DNA from: Actinomycetes bacterium
Lineage (GTDB): Bacteria; Actinomycetota; Acidimicrobiia; Acidimicrobiales; Acidimicrobiaceae
NCBI GenBank assembly: GCA_021799035.1
Contig: JAJZBG010000007.1
Location: 21,390-85,389, forward strand
Direction: 5' to 3'
Length of the DNA: 64,000 nucleotides
The translations under genes were made by a program, and so were the position numbers. Positions 43,133 to 52,723 of this stretch are shown one piece after another. Below the pieces are notes generated by a model. The model was not told the origin of the DNA and ran no database searches. It saw only the letters and a list, made by a program, of their open reading frames with translations. Position 1 is the first letter of the stretch, and each line of letters begins with the position of its first letter.

Positions 43133-44424
43133 CGGCAGGGGTGGTGACTAGGAGTCAGAAGGGACGCTTCTCTAGACGGCTGACCGCCATGATGCTGAAG
43201 CTTCTGGATGCCGATAAAGGCTTTGGCCCGGAAAGCCACGTATTGATTCTATTGATCGGGGTGCTCTCAGCCATCGGAGTCTCGATGGTTCTTTCGACCT
43301 CTTTCGTGCCGTCTCTGGTATCTGGCCACAGTCCATTTTCACTCTTTGAAAAGCAAATGCTGTGGGTAGTGCTCGGCCTCTTGGCGTTCGGAGTCGGCAC
43401 ACGTCTTGATCTCGATTTGCTTCTGAAATTCCGGGGAATCCCCATCCTCGCAAGCGGATTCGCCCTAGTTGCGGTTTTGATTCCTCATGTTGGCTACACA
43501 GTTGGAGGTTCCTCGCGGTGGCTCGAGTTCGGCATCCTCCGGGTACAGCCCTCGGAGATAACGAAGCTCGCAATAGCGATCTTTGCTGCAGGCGTCGCAA
43601 CGACTCGGGCTGAGGAGATTCACGACTGGAGAAAGGTGCTTCGGCCGGTAATCCTGGCCACTGCAGTAGCTGCCGTGCTGATCTTGGTAGAACCTGACAT
43701 GGGGACTGCCATGGTTGTAGGAGCTACAGCTATAGGGATTCTCTTTGTCTCTGGTGTGCGGGTGCGACATCTTCTGCCGACACTTGCTGCGATTACGGTG
43801 GGAGGGCTATATGAGGCACTTGCGAAAAGTTATCGTCGGGAAAGACTGCTCTCCTTTCTTCATCCGTGGCAGAATCGCGCCAACTTTGCATACCAGGAAG
43901 TGCAGTCTCTGGTTGCATTCGCGACTGGCCACATTACTGGAGCCGGCCCCGGGGCGGGGCAGGCAAAATGGGGATTTCTTCCCAACCCTCAAACTGACTT
44001 CATCTTCTCTGTGATCGGCCAGGAACTTGGAGCTATCGGTGCTCTAATCGTGCTGGCTCTTCTGGCATTTCTGATATTTTCCATATTTAAGGTTTCTCAG
44101 CGAAGTAGCACAAGGTTCGGTGCACTCCTTTGTGTTGGCATCGGATCTTGGCTTGCCGCGCAGTTGGTCTTGAATGTGGGCGCTGTGATCGGTTTGTTGC
44201 CCGTCACGGGGGTTCCTTTGCCGCTGATTTCATCCGGTGGTTCTTCGCTTGTGGTCGAGCTCTTCGCTCTCGGCCTTGTCAACTCGGTGGCAAAGAACAT
44301 AACTCCAGCCGCTAGGGAGAAGAATAAAAGCTTGACTGGGCGATGGCTGACCCAGTCCAGGTTAGGTTCAATATCGGTTTGGGCCAAGCTGTCTAAGGCA
44401 GTGTCAGGCCCCAGGAGGGCATAA
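43129..44424 (+). CDS. ftsW: Septal peptidoglycan glycosyltransferase FtsW
   Basis: FtsW is the SEDS-family glycan polymerase that works with FtsI. The 431 residues contain about ten membrane segments, a conserved Asp in VEPDMGTAMV, the PNPQTDFIFSVIGQELG loop and the closing LPVTGVPLPLISSGGSSLV. SEDS proteins FtsW and RodA are similar; the place between murD and murG supports FtsW. The start overlaps murD as ATGA. A 75-base gap separates it from murG. Confidence 0.94.
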   Translation: MTAGVVTRSQKGRFSRRLTAMMLKLLDADKGFGPESHVLILLIGVLSAIGVSMVLSTSFVPSLVSGHSPFSLFEKQMLWVVLGLLAFGVGTRLDLDLLLKFRGIPILASGFALVAVLIPHVGYTVGGSSRWLEFGILRVQPSEITKLAIAIFAAGVATTRAEEIHDWRKVLRPVILATAVAAVLILVEPDMGTAMVVGATAIGILFVSGVRVRHLLPTLAAITVGGLYEALAKSYRRERLLSFLHPWQNRANFAYQEVQSLVAFATGHITGAGPGAGQAKWGFLPNPQTDFIFSVIGQELGAIGALIVLALLAFLIFSIFKVSQRSSTRFGALLCVGIGSWLAAQLVLNVGAVIGLLPVTGVPLPLISSGGSSLVVELFALGLVNSVAKNITPAAREKNKSLTGRWLTQSRLGSISVWAKLSKAVSGPRRA

Positions 44425-44499
44425 GGTGCCGTCGGTCTAGTTTCTTTTATTGGAGAGTGAATCAAAGCATCAGGTCGTGAAAGAGATGGTTTCGCTGTC

Positions 44500-45651
44500 A
44501 TGAATGGGTGGCGGTCGCAAAAGAGCGTATGGGTGGCCGCAGGAGGCACTGCAGGTCACCTTTTGCCAGCCCTAGGAGTTGCAGAGTCGCTTGTGCGCGC
44601 GGGGGTGCCAAGAGAGAGCATCGGTTTCCTTGGGTCCAAACGCCCCTTGGAGCAGCAAGTGGTCGCTCCCTATGGTTTTGAACTGGATCAGCTTGAAGTG
44701 AGCGGGTTCTTCAGAGGTGCTTGGCTCAAGAATATCAGCAGCTTGTGGAAAGCTGCTTCAGCCACTTTTGAGCTGGCATTGAGGATTCGGAAGGCCAGGC
44801 CTGAAGTTGTAATCGGTTTTGGTGGGTACTTCTCCTTTCCCCCTATTCTGGCGGCACGGATGGCTGGTGTGCCCTCGGTAGTGGTTGAGACCAATGCAGT
44901 GGCTGGCCTTGCCAACAAGATCTCTGCGAAGTTTGCCACTCGGGTGTTTGCTTCATCGGAATCATCGGGAATGAACAAAGCCAATCTGATTGGCGTCCCT
45001 TTGCGTCCGGAGATTGCGCTAAACGATGGAAAGATTTCCGAGGCCGCATCTTGTTTCAGGCGCGAAAACGATATAAGTGACGATGCTCTCCTCATTTGCG
45101 TATTTGGCGGATCCTTGGGCTCTTATACGATTAACTCCGCCGTGGTCGACCTTGCCGAAAGTGGGATCGCTGCAACGACGCCTCCAATCGCAATCTACCA
45201 CGTGGTCGGATCGAGGGACTTCCCGATTTTTGCCGAGAGGATAGAAGCGCTGCAGGCCAAGAAATCTCGGGTGAGATACATCAGTTCCGAATTTGATCCT
45301 GAGATCTATAAAGCGATTGCCGCCAGCGATCTGGTGGTTTCGCGCGCTGGCTCTGGGACCGTTGCAGAGCTAGGGTACTTCGCCAAGCCATCAATACTTG
45401 TGCCGCTTCCAAACGCTCCCGGTGACCATCAGGCTAGGAATGCTCGAAAGCTTGCCGAGGTTGGGGCTGCGAGGGTTGTTTCCGACAGTGAGCTGACAAA
45501 GGAACGGTTAGCTGCGGAAATAGAGGAGCTTGTAAAGGAACCAGCGGTTTTGAAGAAGATGGCGGAACGATCAGCGCTTGCGTTCGATGGTGATGGCTCG
45601 ACAAAGGTTGCCGAGGCTGTGCTTGCACTTGCGGGAAGGAAAGGTGGGTAA
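44500..45651 (+). CDS. murG: Undecaprenyl-PP-MurNAc-pentapeptide GlcNAc transferase
   Basis: MurG adds GlcNAc to lipid I to form lipid II at the inner face of the membrane. The N-terminal glycine loop AAGGTAGHLLPALGVAE, the second loop VIGFGGYFSFPP, and the UDP-GlcNAc site region VSRAGSGTVAELGYFAKPSILVP (split over about 280-302) are present. Length is 383. It is separated from ftsW by 75 bases with no clear terminator and abuts murC without overlap. Confidence 0.96.
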   Translation: MNGWRSQKSVWVAAGGTAGHLLPALGVAESLVRAGVPRESIGFLGSKRPLEQQVVAPYGFELDQLEVSGFFRGAWLKNISSLWKAASATFELALRIRKARPEVVIGFGGYFSFPPILAARMAGVPSVVVETNAVAGLANKISAKFATRVFASSESSGMNKANLIGVPLRPEIALNDGKISEAASCFRRENDISDDALLICVFGGSLGSYTINSAVVDLAESGIAATTPPIAIYHVVGSRDFPIFAERIEALQAKKSRVRYISSEFDPEIYKAIAASDLVVSRAGSGTVAELGYFAKPSILVPLPNAPGDHQARNARKLAEVGAARVVSDSELTKERLAAEIEELVKEPAVLKKMAERSALAFDGDGSTKVAEAVLALAGRKGG

Positions 45652-47019
45652 ATGACCTCTGATTCCGCGCCAAAGAAGGTGCATATCGTGGGTATCGGCG
45701 GTGCAGGAATGTCGGCAATAGCCATGGTTCTTACACAGCAGGGTTACAGGGTCTCAGGTTCTGATCTCAAGGCATCCGTTGCATTTGAGCGCCTTAGGGC
45801 TCACGGGGTCGAACTTTCATTGGGGCACTCAGAAGAGAATGTTCGGGACGCGGAGCTTGTTGCAATCTCGTCCGCCATTCCGAAATCTAATCCTGAGGTT
45901 CGATGGGCTTTGGAGCATGGGGTTCCGATTTTGACAAGGTCCGACTTGCTTCCGAGGATCATCTCGGAGAAGGTGGTTCTCGGTGTCGCTGGAACCCATG
46001 GGAAGAGCACTACCACATCGATGCTGGCCCTGGCACTCATGCAAGCTGGCAGGCATCCGTCTTTCATTGTGGGTGGTGAGCTGAACGAGATCGGCACAAA
46101 TGCTCTTTGGGATGATGGTGCGGAGATTGTCATTGAGGCTGATGAGTCGGATGGCACATTTCTCCATTTGGGATGCCGTGGGGTAATCGTCACAAATGTA
46201 GAGCCAGACCATTTGGACTTCTACGGTAGCTACGATGCACTCAAGGAGGCGTTCAGGGAGTTTGTGGCCTCGGCCAAGGGGCCAAGAGTCATATGTGCGG
46301 ACTCTGACGACGCTGCGTACTTGCTGGAGCTCCCCGGGTCGACCAGTTTTGGTTTTTCTGAGAAGGCTGACTATCGGATCACTGAGTTCAGCTCGAGCAG
46401 GGAAAGGACTTTGTTCAAGGTTTCCAACCGTTCTGTTGGTGAGATTGGCGTTGAGCTGGCTGTTCCAGGTAGACACAACGTTTGGAATGCGACTGCTGTC
46501 ATTGCTCTGGCGCACGAGCTAGGAGCCAGCATCGATGATGTGGTCGTTGCTCTAGGCCGTTTCACCGGGGTTGCTCGCAGATATCAGTATCGTGGCACCT
46601 ATAACGGAGCCATGCTTATAGATGACTATGCACATCTTCCGGGAGAGATCGAGGTGGTGCTAGAGACGGCGGCTAGTCAGGGTTACGAGAGGGTCATCGC
46701 AGTTTTCCAGCCGCATCGATATTCCCGCACCGCGGCCTTGTATCGCGAGTTTGCAAGAAGCTTTTCGAAGGCCGACGTCGTCATAGTCACAGATGTCTAT
46801 TCAGCTGGAGAGCTGCCAATTCCTGGAATTACCGGCGAGCTGGTCAGTTCTCTCATCAAGGCGGACTTTCCGGGCAAGGAGGTCCACTACCTTCCTCAGC
46901 GGCACAGGGTGGCTCCACTCGTTCAATCGGTGCTCAGGCCAGGTGACGTGTGTCTGACTCTTGGCGCGGGAGATCTCACACTTCTTTACGGGGAGATGTC
47001 GAATGAGAAGAGCCAGTGA
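45652..47019 (+). CDS. murC: UDP-N-acetylmuramate--L-alanine ligase
   Basis: MurC adds the first amino acid to UDP-MurNAc. The N-terminal HIVGIGGAGMSAIA, the ATP loop GTHGKST near residue 114, the EADESDGTFL segment and DDYAHLPGEIEV in the C-terminal domain are diagnostic. Length is 455. It begins immediately after the murG stop and its TGA overlaps the murB start. Confidence 0.96.
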   Translation: MTSDSAPKKVHIVGIGGAGMSAIAMVLTQQGYRVSGSDLKASVAFERLRAHGVELSLGHSEENVRDAELVAISSAIPKSNPEVRWALEHGVPILTRSDLLPRIISEKVVLGVAGTHGKSTTTSMLALALMQAGRHPSFIVGGELNEIGTNALWDDGAEIVIEADESDGTFLHLGCRGVIVTNVEPDHLDFYGSYDALKEAFREFVASAKGPRVICADSDDAAYLLELPGSTSFGFSEKADYRITEFSSSRERTLFKVSNRSVGEIGVELAVPGRHNVWNATAVIALAHELGASIDDVVVALGRFTGVARRYQYRGTYNGAMLIDDYAHLPGEIEVVLETAASQGYERVIAVFQPHRYSRTAALYREFARSFSKADVVIVTDVYSAGELPIPGITGELVSSLIKADFPGKEVHYLPQRHRVAPLVQSVLRPGDVCLTLGAGDLTLLYGEMSNEKSQ

Positions 47020-47987
47020 TGGGCGCGTCCGTCATTGAGCCAGAGCTGAAGGCACTACTCGGCGAGATCGACGATGTGGACGTGGTTTACGACGCCGAAT
47101 TCGGCGCAATGACCACGTACAGGGTTGGAGGAAGCTGCGCAGCCATGATTACTGCCAAGAGCAGTGCTGGCCTAGGGAAGCTTCTCGGACTCATTGCGCC
47201 AAGACCAATCTATGTCCTAGGGAATGGCTCAAATACGCTGGTCGCAGACAGGGGATGGGATGGGGTTGTCCTCCGCCTTGCTGAAGAGTTCGAGCAGATC
47301 GAAATTTCGAACGGGCTTGTCCGGTTGGGTGCAGCAGTGTCCCTGCCAATAGCTGCTAGGCGCCTTGCGGCAGCTGGCGTGGGTGGAATGGAATGGGCAG
47401 TCGGGATCCCAGGGACTATTGGTGGAGCGATAAAGATGAATGCGGGCGGGCATGGTTCAGACACCGCCACGTGGTTGGAAACAGCTGAATTATACAGGTT
47501 CTCCGACGGCCGCTATCGCCTCCAGGATGTTACTAAAGATGGGCTGGCGCTGAGATATAGGGCCTCCAATGTTGGCGACTTGGATGTGGTGACATCAGCG
47601 ACCTTTGCACTGACTTCACGGGAATCTTCCGAATTGAAACAGAAGATAAATGACATCGTTGGCTGGAGAAGAGAGCATCAGCCAGGAGGTCAAAACGCCG
47701 GTTCAGTCTTCGTCAATCCCGCGCAAGACTACTCGGCGCGCCTCATCGAATCGATTGGGATGAAGGGTTTTAGGCTTGGCACCGCTGAGGTGTCTTCGCG
47801 GCATGCGAACTTCATTCAGGCAGACCCGGGTGGCTCTGGCGACGATGTCTTCGAGCTCATTTGGATGGTTCAGCAGCGGGTGGAAAAGGAGTTGGGCATC
47901 AGGCTCAGGACTGAAATAAGGCTTATGGGATTTGATCCCGAAAGATCACGATATTTAAAGGGTGACTTGAGTGATGACAGCCACTAG
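47019..47987 (+). CDS. murB: UDP-N-acetylenolpyruvoylglucosamine reductase
   Basis: MurB reduces the enolpyruvyl group to make UDP-MurNAc, using FAD and NADPH. The FAD-binding LGNGSNTLVADRGWDGVVLRL region, PGTIGGAIKMNAGGHG and the Ser-containing NAGSVFVNP motif are present. Length is 322. GTG 47016 one codon upstream is possible, but ATG 47019 overlapping the murC stop is preferred. Its end overlaps the ftsQ start by 14 bases. Confidence 0.95.
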   Translation: MGASVIEPELKALLGEIDDVDVVYDAEFGAMTTYRVGGSCAAMITAKSSAGLGKLLGLIAPRPIYVLGNGSNTLVADRGWDGVVLRLAEEFEQIEISNGLVRLGAAVSLPIAARRLAAAGVGGMEWAVGIPGTIGGAIKMNAGGHGSDTATWLETAELYRFSDGRYRLQDVTKDGLALRYRASNVGDLDVVTSATFALTSRESSELKQKINDIVGWRREHQPGGQNAGSVFVNPAQDYSARLIESIGMKGFRLGTAEVSSRHANFIQADPGGSGDDVFELIWMVQQRVEKELGIRLRTEIRLMGFDPERSRYLKGDLSDDSH

Positions 47988-48807
47988 GCAGAGTGAGAAA
48001 AGACTGCGTATTGATCCGAGGATCAAGGAGCGGCGAAATAAAGTTGCAAGGCTTAAAGGGCGTAGGAGGCTGTATGTCATACTTGCGATTTTCGCACTGA
48101 TTGGCAGCTATTTTCTAGTGCGAGCCTTGCTCAGGACCTCGCTCTTTGCGGTGCGCAAGATCGAGATAGTCGGCGCATCCCATTACCCCGACTCTGTTTT
48201 GGCGTCACAAAGCGGTATTCCAATCGGATTTCCACTTACTGCTGTAAACCCTGAAAAGGTGGCCAAAAGAATTGAGCAGCTTCCATGGGATGGCGCGGCG
48301 ACAGTGAGAAAGAAGTGGCCAAACACGCTTGAGATTTCCGTCAAGGAGAGATCTGCATTGGCCGTGGTGCCTCAAAGCCCCAAGACAGAGCTACTTGTCG
48401 ATTCGACCGGCAGAGTGCTCGCTACACAGCCAAGCTCGAATGGCAAATGGCTGAGCCTTTGCCTTATGGGGAGCATTCCATCTTCGAAAGCGCTTGCACA
48501 GCCGAATAGCTGCCAACTGCAAAACGTGAGGCCTGGATCTTTTGTGCCATCCAGTTTTGCACCGTTGTTGAAGGTGGCAAGTGCCCTACATGCTGATCCC
48601 GCGGCAGGCTTCAGTGAAGTTGCCATTTCGACTTCGGGTGAGATAGATGGCAGACTGGCGAACGGGCTTGCTGTCAGGTTTGGTCCGGACACGCAGTTGA
48701 GCCAGAAGCTCAGAGCCCTTCAGCTTATCCTTACCCAGGCATCGACGAAGGGATATTCCACCGTTGATCTGAGGGTTCCTCAGGAACCGGTGCTGAGCAA
48801 CTGGTAG
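47974..48807 (+). CDS. ftsQ: Cell division protein FtsQ
   Basis: FtsQ is a bitopic septal protein that joins FtsL. The 277 residues have a basic cytoplasmic part, one membrane helix (about 33-50, LYVILAIFALIGSYFLV) and a POTRA domain (VRKIEIVGASHYPDSVL... to LEISVKERSALAVV), then a beta domain. ATG 47974 is used; GTG 47971 is one codon earlier. It overlaps murB and is followed by a 410-base gap before ftsZ. ftsA is not present, which is normal for actinobacteria. Confidence 0.93.
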   Translation: MTATRQSEKRLRIDPRIKERRNKVARLKGRRRLYVILAIFALIGSYFLVRALLRTSLFAVRKIEIVGASHYPDSVLASQSGIPIGFPLTAVNPEKVAKRIEQLPWDGAATVRKKWPNTLEISVKERSALAVVPQSPKTELLVDSTGRVLATQPSSNGKWLSLCLMGSIPSSKALAQPNSCQLQNVRPGSFVPSSFAPLLKVASALHADPAAGFSEVAISTSGEIDGRLANGLAVRFGPDTQLSQKLRALQLILTQASTKGYSTVDLRVPQEPVLSNW

Positions 48808-49217
48808 AGGTCTCAGCGCCTGGTGATCGAGTTCAGTGACCGAGCGCGCGGATTCGCCGCTCTAGGACCGGAGTTCCGTGACTGAAATCCCGTCATATCA
48901 ACCGCCAAGTGCCCAAATAGTCAGATCGATGTCCTGAGATCAGCTTTCGCCTGCAAGCCAGAAAGGGCTGGGTGTGTGGTAATGGATTCGGAAACCCTCA
49001 AGTATTTCTTGAGGCTTTTCAGTAGAAATCGAGCGGGGAGAGAGACTAACTTCTTCGTAAGTTCTCAGTGCGTGCCCGCCAAGGTGAAGGGGGATTCATG
49101 GCGCGGATAGAGGTGTTGAGGACAGGGGTTTTTGGGGGATAGAGCAGCCTCATATATATTGGGCAGTTCAGAATGTGACATAGCGTTGTTGTTTTATCTG
49201 GGAAGGCGGTTCTGTAG
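48808..49217. other. 410-base ftsQ-ftsZ intergenic region
   Basis: No gene is seen. It holds two near-identical 14-base direct repeats, GAGTTCAGTGACCG (48829-48842) and GAGTTCCGTGACTG (48871-48884), and a terminator-like hairpin at 48997-49020. The size suggests that ftsZ has its own promoters here, as known for other actinobacteria; I could not pick a convincing -35/-10 pair. Confidence 0.6.
48997..49020 (+). terminator. Hairpin with T-run between ftsQ and ftsZ
   Basis: CCTCAAG (48997-49003) and CTTGAGG (49009-49015) form a seven-bp stem with a five-base loop, followed by CTTTT. This is a classical intrinsic terminator shape and would separate the dcw operon from ftsZ transcription. Confidence 0.65.
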
Positions 49218-50324
49218 ATGGTCAGCGACACACAGAATTACATTGCCGTAATCAAGGTTGTGGGAGTAGGTGGAGGCGGCTGCAATGCGGTGAATCGGAT
49301 GATTGACGCTGGGCTGAAAGGTGTCGAGTTTATCGCGGTAAATACAGACGCGCAGGCGCTGCTCATGAGTGACGCTGATGTCCAGCTCGATATAGGTCGA
49401 AGCCTCACAAGAGGTCTAGGAGCTGGAAGCGATCCTGAGGTTGGCCGCTTGGCAGCAGAAGAGCACAGGGAGGAAATTGTGGAGGCGCTGAAAGGCGCCG
49501 ACATGGTTTTCATCACTGCGGGTGAGGGCGGCGGGACCGGAACTGGAGCGGCCCCGCTGATTGCTGAGCTCGCCAAGAGCCAGGGCGCACTCTCCATTGG
49601 TGTGGTGACCCGGCCATTCTCATTCGAGGGCCGCAGAAGGGCACTTCAGGCAGAGAATGGTGTCACTAAGCTGAAAGAGCATGTCGACACGCTCATCATA
49701 ATTCCAAACGACCGTCTCCTCACGATTGCCAATGAGAAGACTTCCATGCTGAATGCTTTCAAGATTGCAGATGAGGTATTGCTTCAGGGCGTTCAGGGCA
49801 TTACGGACCTGATCACCACTCCGGGGCTAATCAATACAGATTTCGCCGACGTCAAGATGATCATGTCCAGCGCTGGAAGCGCGATAATGGGCATCGGGAC
49901 TGCTTCGGGAGAGAACCGCGCTCTGACGGCTGCACGCAATGCTATAACGTCACCACTTCTTGAGGCTTCGATCGAGGGGGCGAGGGGAATCCTTCTAAAC
50001 ATTGCCGGTGGCTCAGATCTGGGCTTATTTGAGGTTCACGAGGCGGCACAGGTCATACACAATGCGGCGGACCCCGACGCCAACATAATTTTCGGTTCAG
50101 TGATAGACGAGTCAATGGGTGACGAGGTCAGAGTGACGGTCATCGCTGCTGGATTTGACGACTGGAAAAACCGGGAGCTTTCGAGCGCGCAGATACCAAA
50201 GTTCCGCACGCCAAGCTCGAGAGTGGAACCAGCTGCCACTTCTGCGGCTCCTTTCTCGCTCCAAAGCGATACGGTGGACGACCCAGACGATGATGATTTT
50301 GATCTGCCGCCATTTCTGCGATGA
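49218..50324 (+). CDS. ftsZ: Cell division protein FtsZ
   Basis: FtsZ is the tubulin-like GTPase forming the Z ring. The 368 residues show [13 protein letters not shown], the GTP signature GGGTGTG near residue 105, the NNDRLL-type segment [10 protein letters not shown], the T7 loop region [11 protein letters not shown], a linker of about 45 residues and the conserved C-terminal peptide [10 protein letters not shown] that binds SepF. ATG 49218 has a weak ribosome site (GGGAAGGCGG upstream). The gene stands apart from ftsQ and is followed closely by pgeF, yggS-type and sepF genes. Confidence 0.98.
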   Translation: MVSDTQNYIAVIKVVGVGGGGCNAVNRMIDAGLKGVEFIAVNTDAQALLMSDADVQLDIGRSLTRGLGAGSDPEVGRLAAEEHREEIVEALKGADMVFITAGEGGGTGTGAAPLIAELAKSQGALSIGVVTRPFSFEGRRRALQAENGVTKLKEHVDTLIIIPNDRLLTIANEKTSMLNAFKIADEVLLQGVQGITDLITTPGLINTDFADVKMIMSSAGSAIMGIGTASGENRALTAARNAITSPLLEASIEGARGILLNIAGGSDLGLFEVHEAAQVIHNAADPDANIIFGSVIDESMGDEVRVTVIAAGFDDWKNRELSSAQIPKFRTPSSRVEPAATSAAPFSLQSDTVDDPDDDDFDLPPFLR

Positions 50325-50341
50325 GATCTCTGTAAATCGCC

Positions 50342-51067
50342 GTGCGTAATGACTACGATGGGTTGCGTCGATTGCGCCTGCTTCACAGGTTTGGCAACGG
50401 AGATTCTGTCTATTTCACCACCGCAGCCGCTGGTGACGCGAGACGGCTTGTCTCTGAAGGTTTGATTGAGAAAGAGCTGATCAGCCGAACCGGAGTGGAT
50501 GTTCGGCTTATGACCCTGAATCAGATCCATTCTGGCGTTGTTCACTTTCTGGAGTCTGGCGACAGCCTGCACGCTACGCCGGCTGCAGCCGACGGCGATG
50601 GAATGGCTTCGCGAGAAAGTGGAATTGGCCTCGGAATCTTAGTGGCGGACTGTGCGCCGGTTGCCCTGACAAGCTCAGAAGGCGTGTTCGGTGCCGTCCA
50701 TGCCGGTTGGCGTGGGGTGTTTACTGGGATACTCACCGAGGTGGTGAGGGTAATGAGGTTAGCCGGCGCCACGAACATATCAGCATATGTGGGCCCTTCG
50801 ATAAAGAGAGAGTGCTACGAGTTCAAAGGGCCTGAACTCGACATGCTCGCCGATGAGCTAGGTCCTTCCGTAAAGGGCTGCACCTCCTGGGGAACCCCCA
50901 GCCTCAACATCCCTGAGGCAGTGAGGCGATCATTGGCAACGGCCGGTGTATTCGATGTTGAAGCCTCCAGCGAGTGCACAGCCTGCGGGGATGGATATTT
51001 CTCCTTCAGGGCTCGCCAAAGCACCGAACGGCACTTGATGATCGTTGTAAAAGGGGGGCAGGGTTGA
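50342..51067 (+). CDS. pgeF: Peptidoglycan editing factor / multicopper-type laccase domain protein
   Basis: Members of this DUF152/YfiH family have been described as a peptidoglycan-editing enzyme and as purine nucleoside phosphorylase/adenosine deaminase; the exact activity here is not known. The zinc ligands are visible as NQIHSG, VADCAPVAL and VHAGWRG (about residues 61, 101 and 120). Length is 241. Start GTG 50342 is 17 bases after ftsZ. It overlaps the next gene by four bases as TTGA. The ftsZ-pgeF-yggS-sepF order is conserved in actinobacteria. Confidence 0.9.
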   Translation: MRNDYDGLRRLRLLHRFGNGDSVYFTTAAAGDARRLVSEGLIEKELISRTGVDVRLMTLNQIHSGVVHFLESGDSLHATPAAADGDGMASRESGIGLGILVADCAPVALTSSEGVFGAVHAGWRGVFTGILTEVVRVMRLAGATNISAYVGPSIKRECYEFKGPELDMLADELGPSVKGCTSWGTPSLNIPEAVRRSLATAGVFDVEASSECTACGDGYFSFRARQSTERHLMIVVKGGQG

Positions 51068-51780
51068 GCCAAGCCCGCGATTCGCTCACTGCCAGGATAC
51101 GCGCTTCGTATAAGGAAGTTCTGTCCCGCGGGTTTGCAGCATCCAATGGGCGGCCGTTCGAAGTAGTTGGCGTGACGAAAACATTTCCTGTTGAGACCGT
51201 GGCTGCAGCCTATCGGGCAGGCCTGAGGAACTTTGGCGAAAATTACGCAGACGAGTTGATTGCAAAAGCGTCAAATCCTTCTCTAATATTTCCCAGCGAT
51301 CCTATAACGTGGCATTTTGTCGGCGCGATTCAGTCAAGGAAGATTGTCAAACTCGCACCGCACGTTGCAGTTTGGCACTCGGTTTGCCGGGAAAAGGAGA
51401 TTGAACTCATTGCAGCTGCATCCCCTGATGCCCGGGTATTCATCCAAGTGAACTTTTCGGATAGCCAACAAAGGAATGGTGTGAGACTTCCCGAGGCTTC
51501 GGGACTTGTTAATCTATGTAGGGTAAATGGTTTGCAGGTCCTGGGGTTGATGGTTGTCCCGCCTGTTGCTGACCGGGAGTCGTTGGGGAAGATGTTTGCT
51601 TTGGTGAACAAAGAGAGGCTTAGACTTGGGTTGCAGGGCTGTTCAATGGGGATGTCGGATGATTTTGAGCTGGCATTGGCAAACGGTTCGACCCACATAA
51701 GAGTTGGAAGAATCTTGTTTGGAAATCGAAGTGAAATGGGCGAGTTGGGGTCGAGGATGAGTCAAGGAGGACCCGAGTAG
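51064..51780 (+). CDS. YggS family PLP homeostasis protein
   Basis: This single-domain alanine-racemase-fold protein binds PLP and helps control vitamin B6 and amino-acid pools. The PLP lysine is in VVGVTKTFP, and NFGENYADE, WHFVGAIQSRK and the closing MGMSDDFELALANGSTHIRVG are family signatures. TTG 51064 overlaps the pgeF stop and has an AAGGGGGG run upstream; the longer frame into pgeF is rejected. Length is 238. It lies three bases before sepF; no enzymatic activity is expected. Confidence 0.92.
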   Translation: MSQARDSLTARIRASYKEVLSRGFAASNGRPFEVVGVTKTFPVETVAAAYRAGLRNFGENYADELIAKASNPSLIFPSDPITWHFVGAIQSRKIVKLAPHVAVWHSVCREKEIELIAAASPDARVFIQVNFSDSQQRNGVRLPEASGLVNLCRVNGLQVLGLMVVPPVADRESLGKMFALVNKERLRLGLQGCSMGMSDDFELALANGSTHIRVGRILFGNRSEMGELGSRMSQGGPE

Positions 51781-51782
51781 AA

Positions 51783-52388
51783 ATGTCAAGGTTTCAAAAG
51801 GCAATGGTGTGGCTTGGGCTTACAGACGCTGAAGACGAGGAAGACAGGTATGATGAATATGAGGATGTTTCCTCGCGCAGGGCACGCCACTACAGGCCCG
51901 AGACACCGGCATCACATTCGCCCAAGGTCCAGGTGTTCCAGACCGCTCCTGAGCAGTATAGGGAGGATAGAGACAACATAAGGCACTTGGCGAACGAGAG
52001 GCATGTGCCCAGGGCGGACGAGGGCGACTCAATTCGCACGAATGATCTCGATAACCGTTCACGCGAGTCGAGAGCAAGCTTCGTCAAGCCCGTTCCAGCC
52101 GAAAAGCCGAAGCTCCATCTTTCCCAACCTCATCGATTTTCCGACGTGCAAGAGATAGGTGACAGCTTCAAAGAGCGGCAGCTAGTGGTAGTTGACCTTG
52201 CGAATCTGCCAAAGGACCTCTCAAGACGCGTGATTGACTTCTGCTCAGGAGTTACTTACTCGTTGGAGGGCAGAATAGAGAAGCTGTCTGATGTTGTTCT
52301 TTTACTCAGCCCAGCGAACGTTGAACTTAGCACACAGGAAAAAGATAAATTGATGGAACGGTTAGGATCGAGGGCAGAGGATCGATGA
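51783..52388 (+). CDS. sepF: Cell division protein SepF
   Basis: SepF anchors FtsZ to the membrane and replaces FtsA in actinobacteria. The N-terminal amphipathic helix (MSRFQKAMVWLGL) is followed by an acidic, charged linker of about 100 residues and the DUF552 domain (about 118-195) with EIGDSFKERQLVVVDL, DLSRRVIDFCSGVTYSL and LLLSPANVEL. Length is 201. It sits downstream of ftsZ and its stop overlaps the yggT gene as ATGA. Confidence 0.95.
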   Translation: MSRFQKAMVWLGLTDAEDEEDRYDEYEDVSSRRARHYRPETPASHSPKVQVFQTAPEQYREDRDNIRHLANERHVPRADEGDSIRTNDLDNRSRESRASFVKPVPAEKPKLHLSQPHRFSDVQEIGDSFKERQLVVVDLANLPKDLSRRVIDFCSGVTYSLEGRIEKLSDVVLLLSPANVELSTQEKDKLMERLGSRAEDR

Positions 52389-52651
52389 GGGTAATAATCT
52401 ATGATTTGCTTCAGCTCTACGTCCTTTTGATCTTTGTTCGAGTGATCTTGAGTTACTTTCCGACCCATTACGGATCGGGGCTGCATAGGGCTACCGCTGC
52501 ACTTGACCGCGTGGTGGAGCCCGTGGTTGGTAGGGTTCGAAGAGTCCTTCCCAGAACAAGCTTTGGCGGAGTCGGCATCGACTTTTCACCGATGATCGTA
52601 CTTCTGGTGATTGAACTGATTCTTCTTCCGCTAGTACGCTCTTTGCCTTAG
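52385..52651 (+). CDS. YggT family membrane protein
   Basis: The 88-residue protein has two hydrophobic segments (LLQLYVLLIFVRVILSYF and MIVLLVIELILLPLV) separated by a loop with RVVEPVVGRVRRVLPR and a DFSPMIV motif, the standard YggT pattern. Members are found beside sepF in Gram-positive bacteria and have been tied to envelope or osmotic functions, but the role is unclear. It overlaps sepF by four bases and is followed by divIVA after 72 bases. Confidence 0.9.
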   Translation: MRVIIYDLLQLYVLLIFVRVILSYFPTHYGSGLHRATAALDRVVEPVVGRVRRVLPRTSFGGVGIDFSPMIVLLVIELILLPLVRSLP

Positions 52652-52711
52652 TAAGAGACCCGCAATTTTTACAAGAATACGTTTTTCACTTAGTCACGAG
52701 AGATTTGGGGA

Positions 52712-52717
52712 TACGAT
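52712..52717 (+). promoter_or_regulatory. -10 element of a possible leaderless divIVA transcript
   Basis: TACGAT (52712-52717) is one mismatch from TATAAT and ends six bases before the divIVA ATG, so transcription may start at the ATG itself. Only a distant GGGGA could serve as ribosome site. No good -35 is visible. Confidence 0.45.
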
Positions 52718-52723
52718 CTAGCT

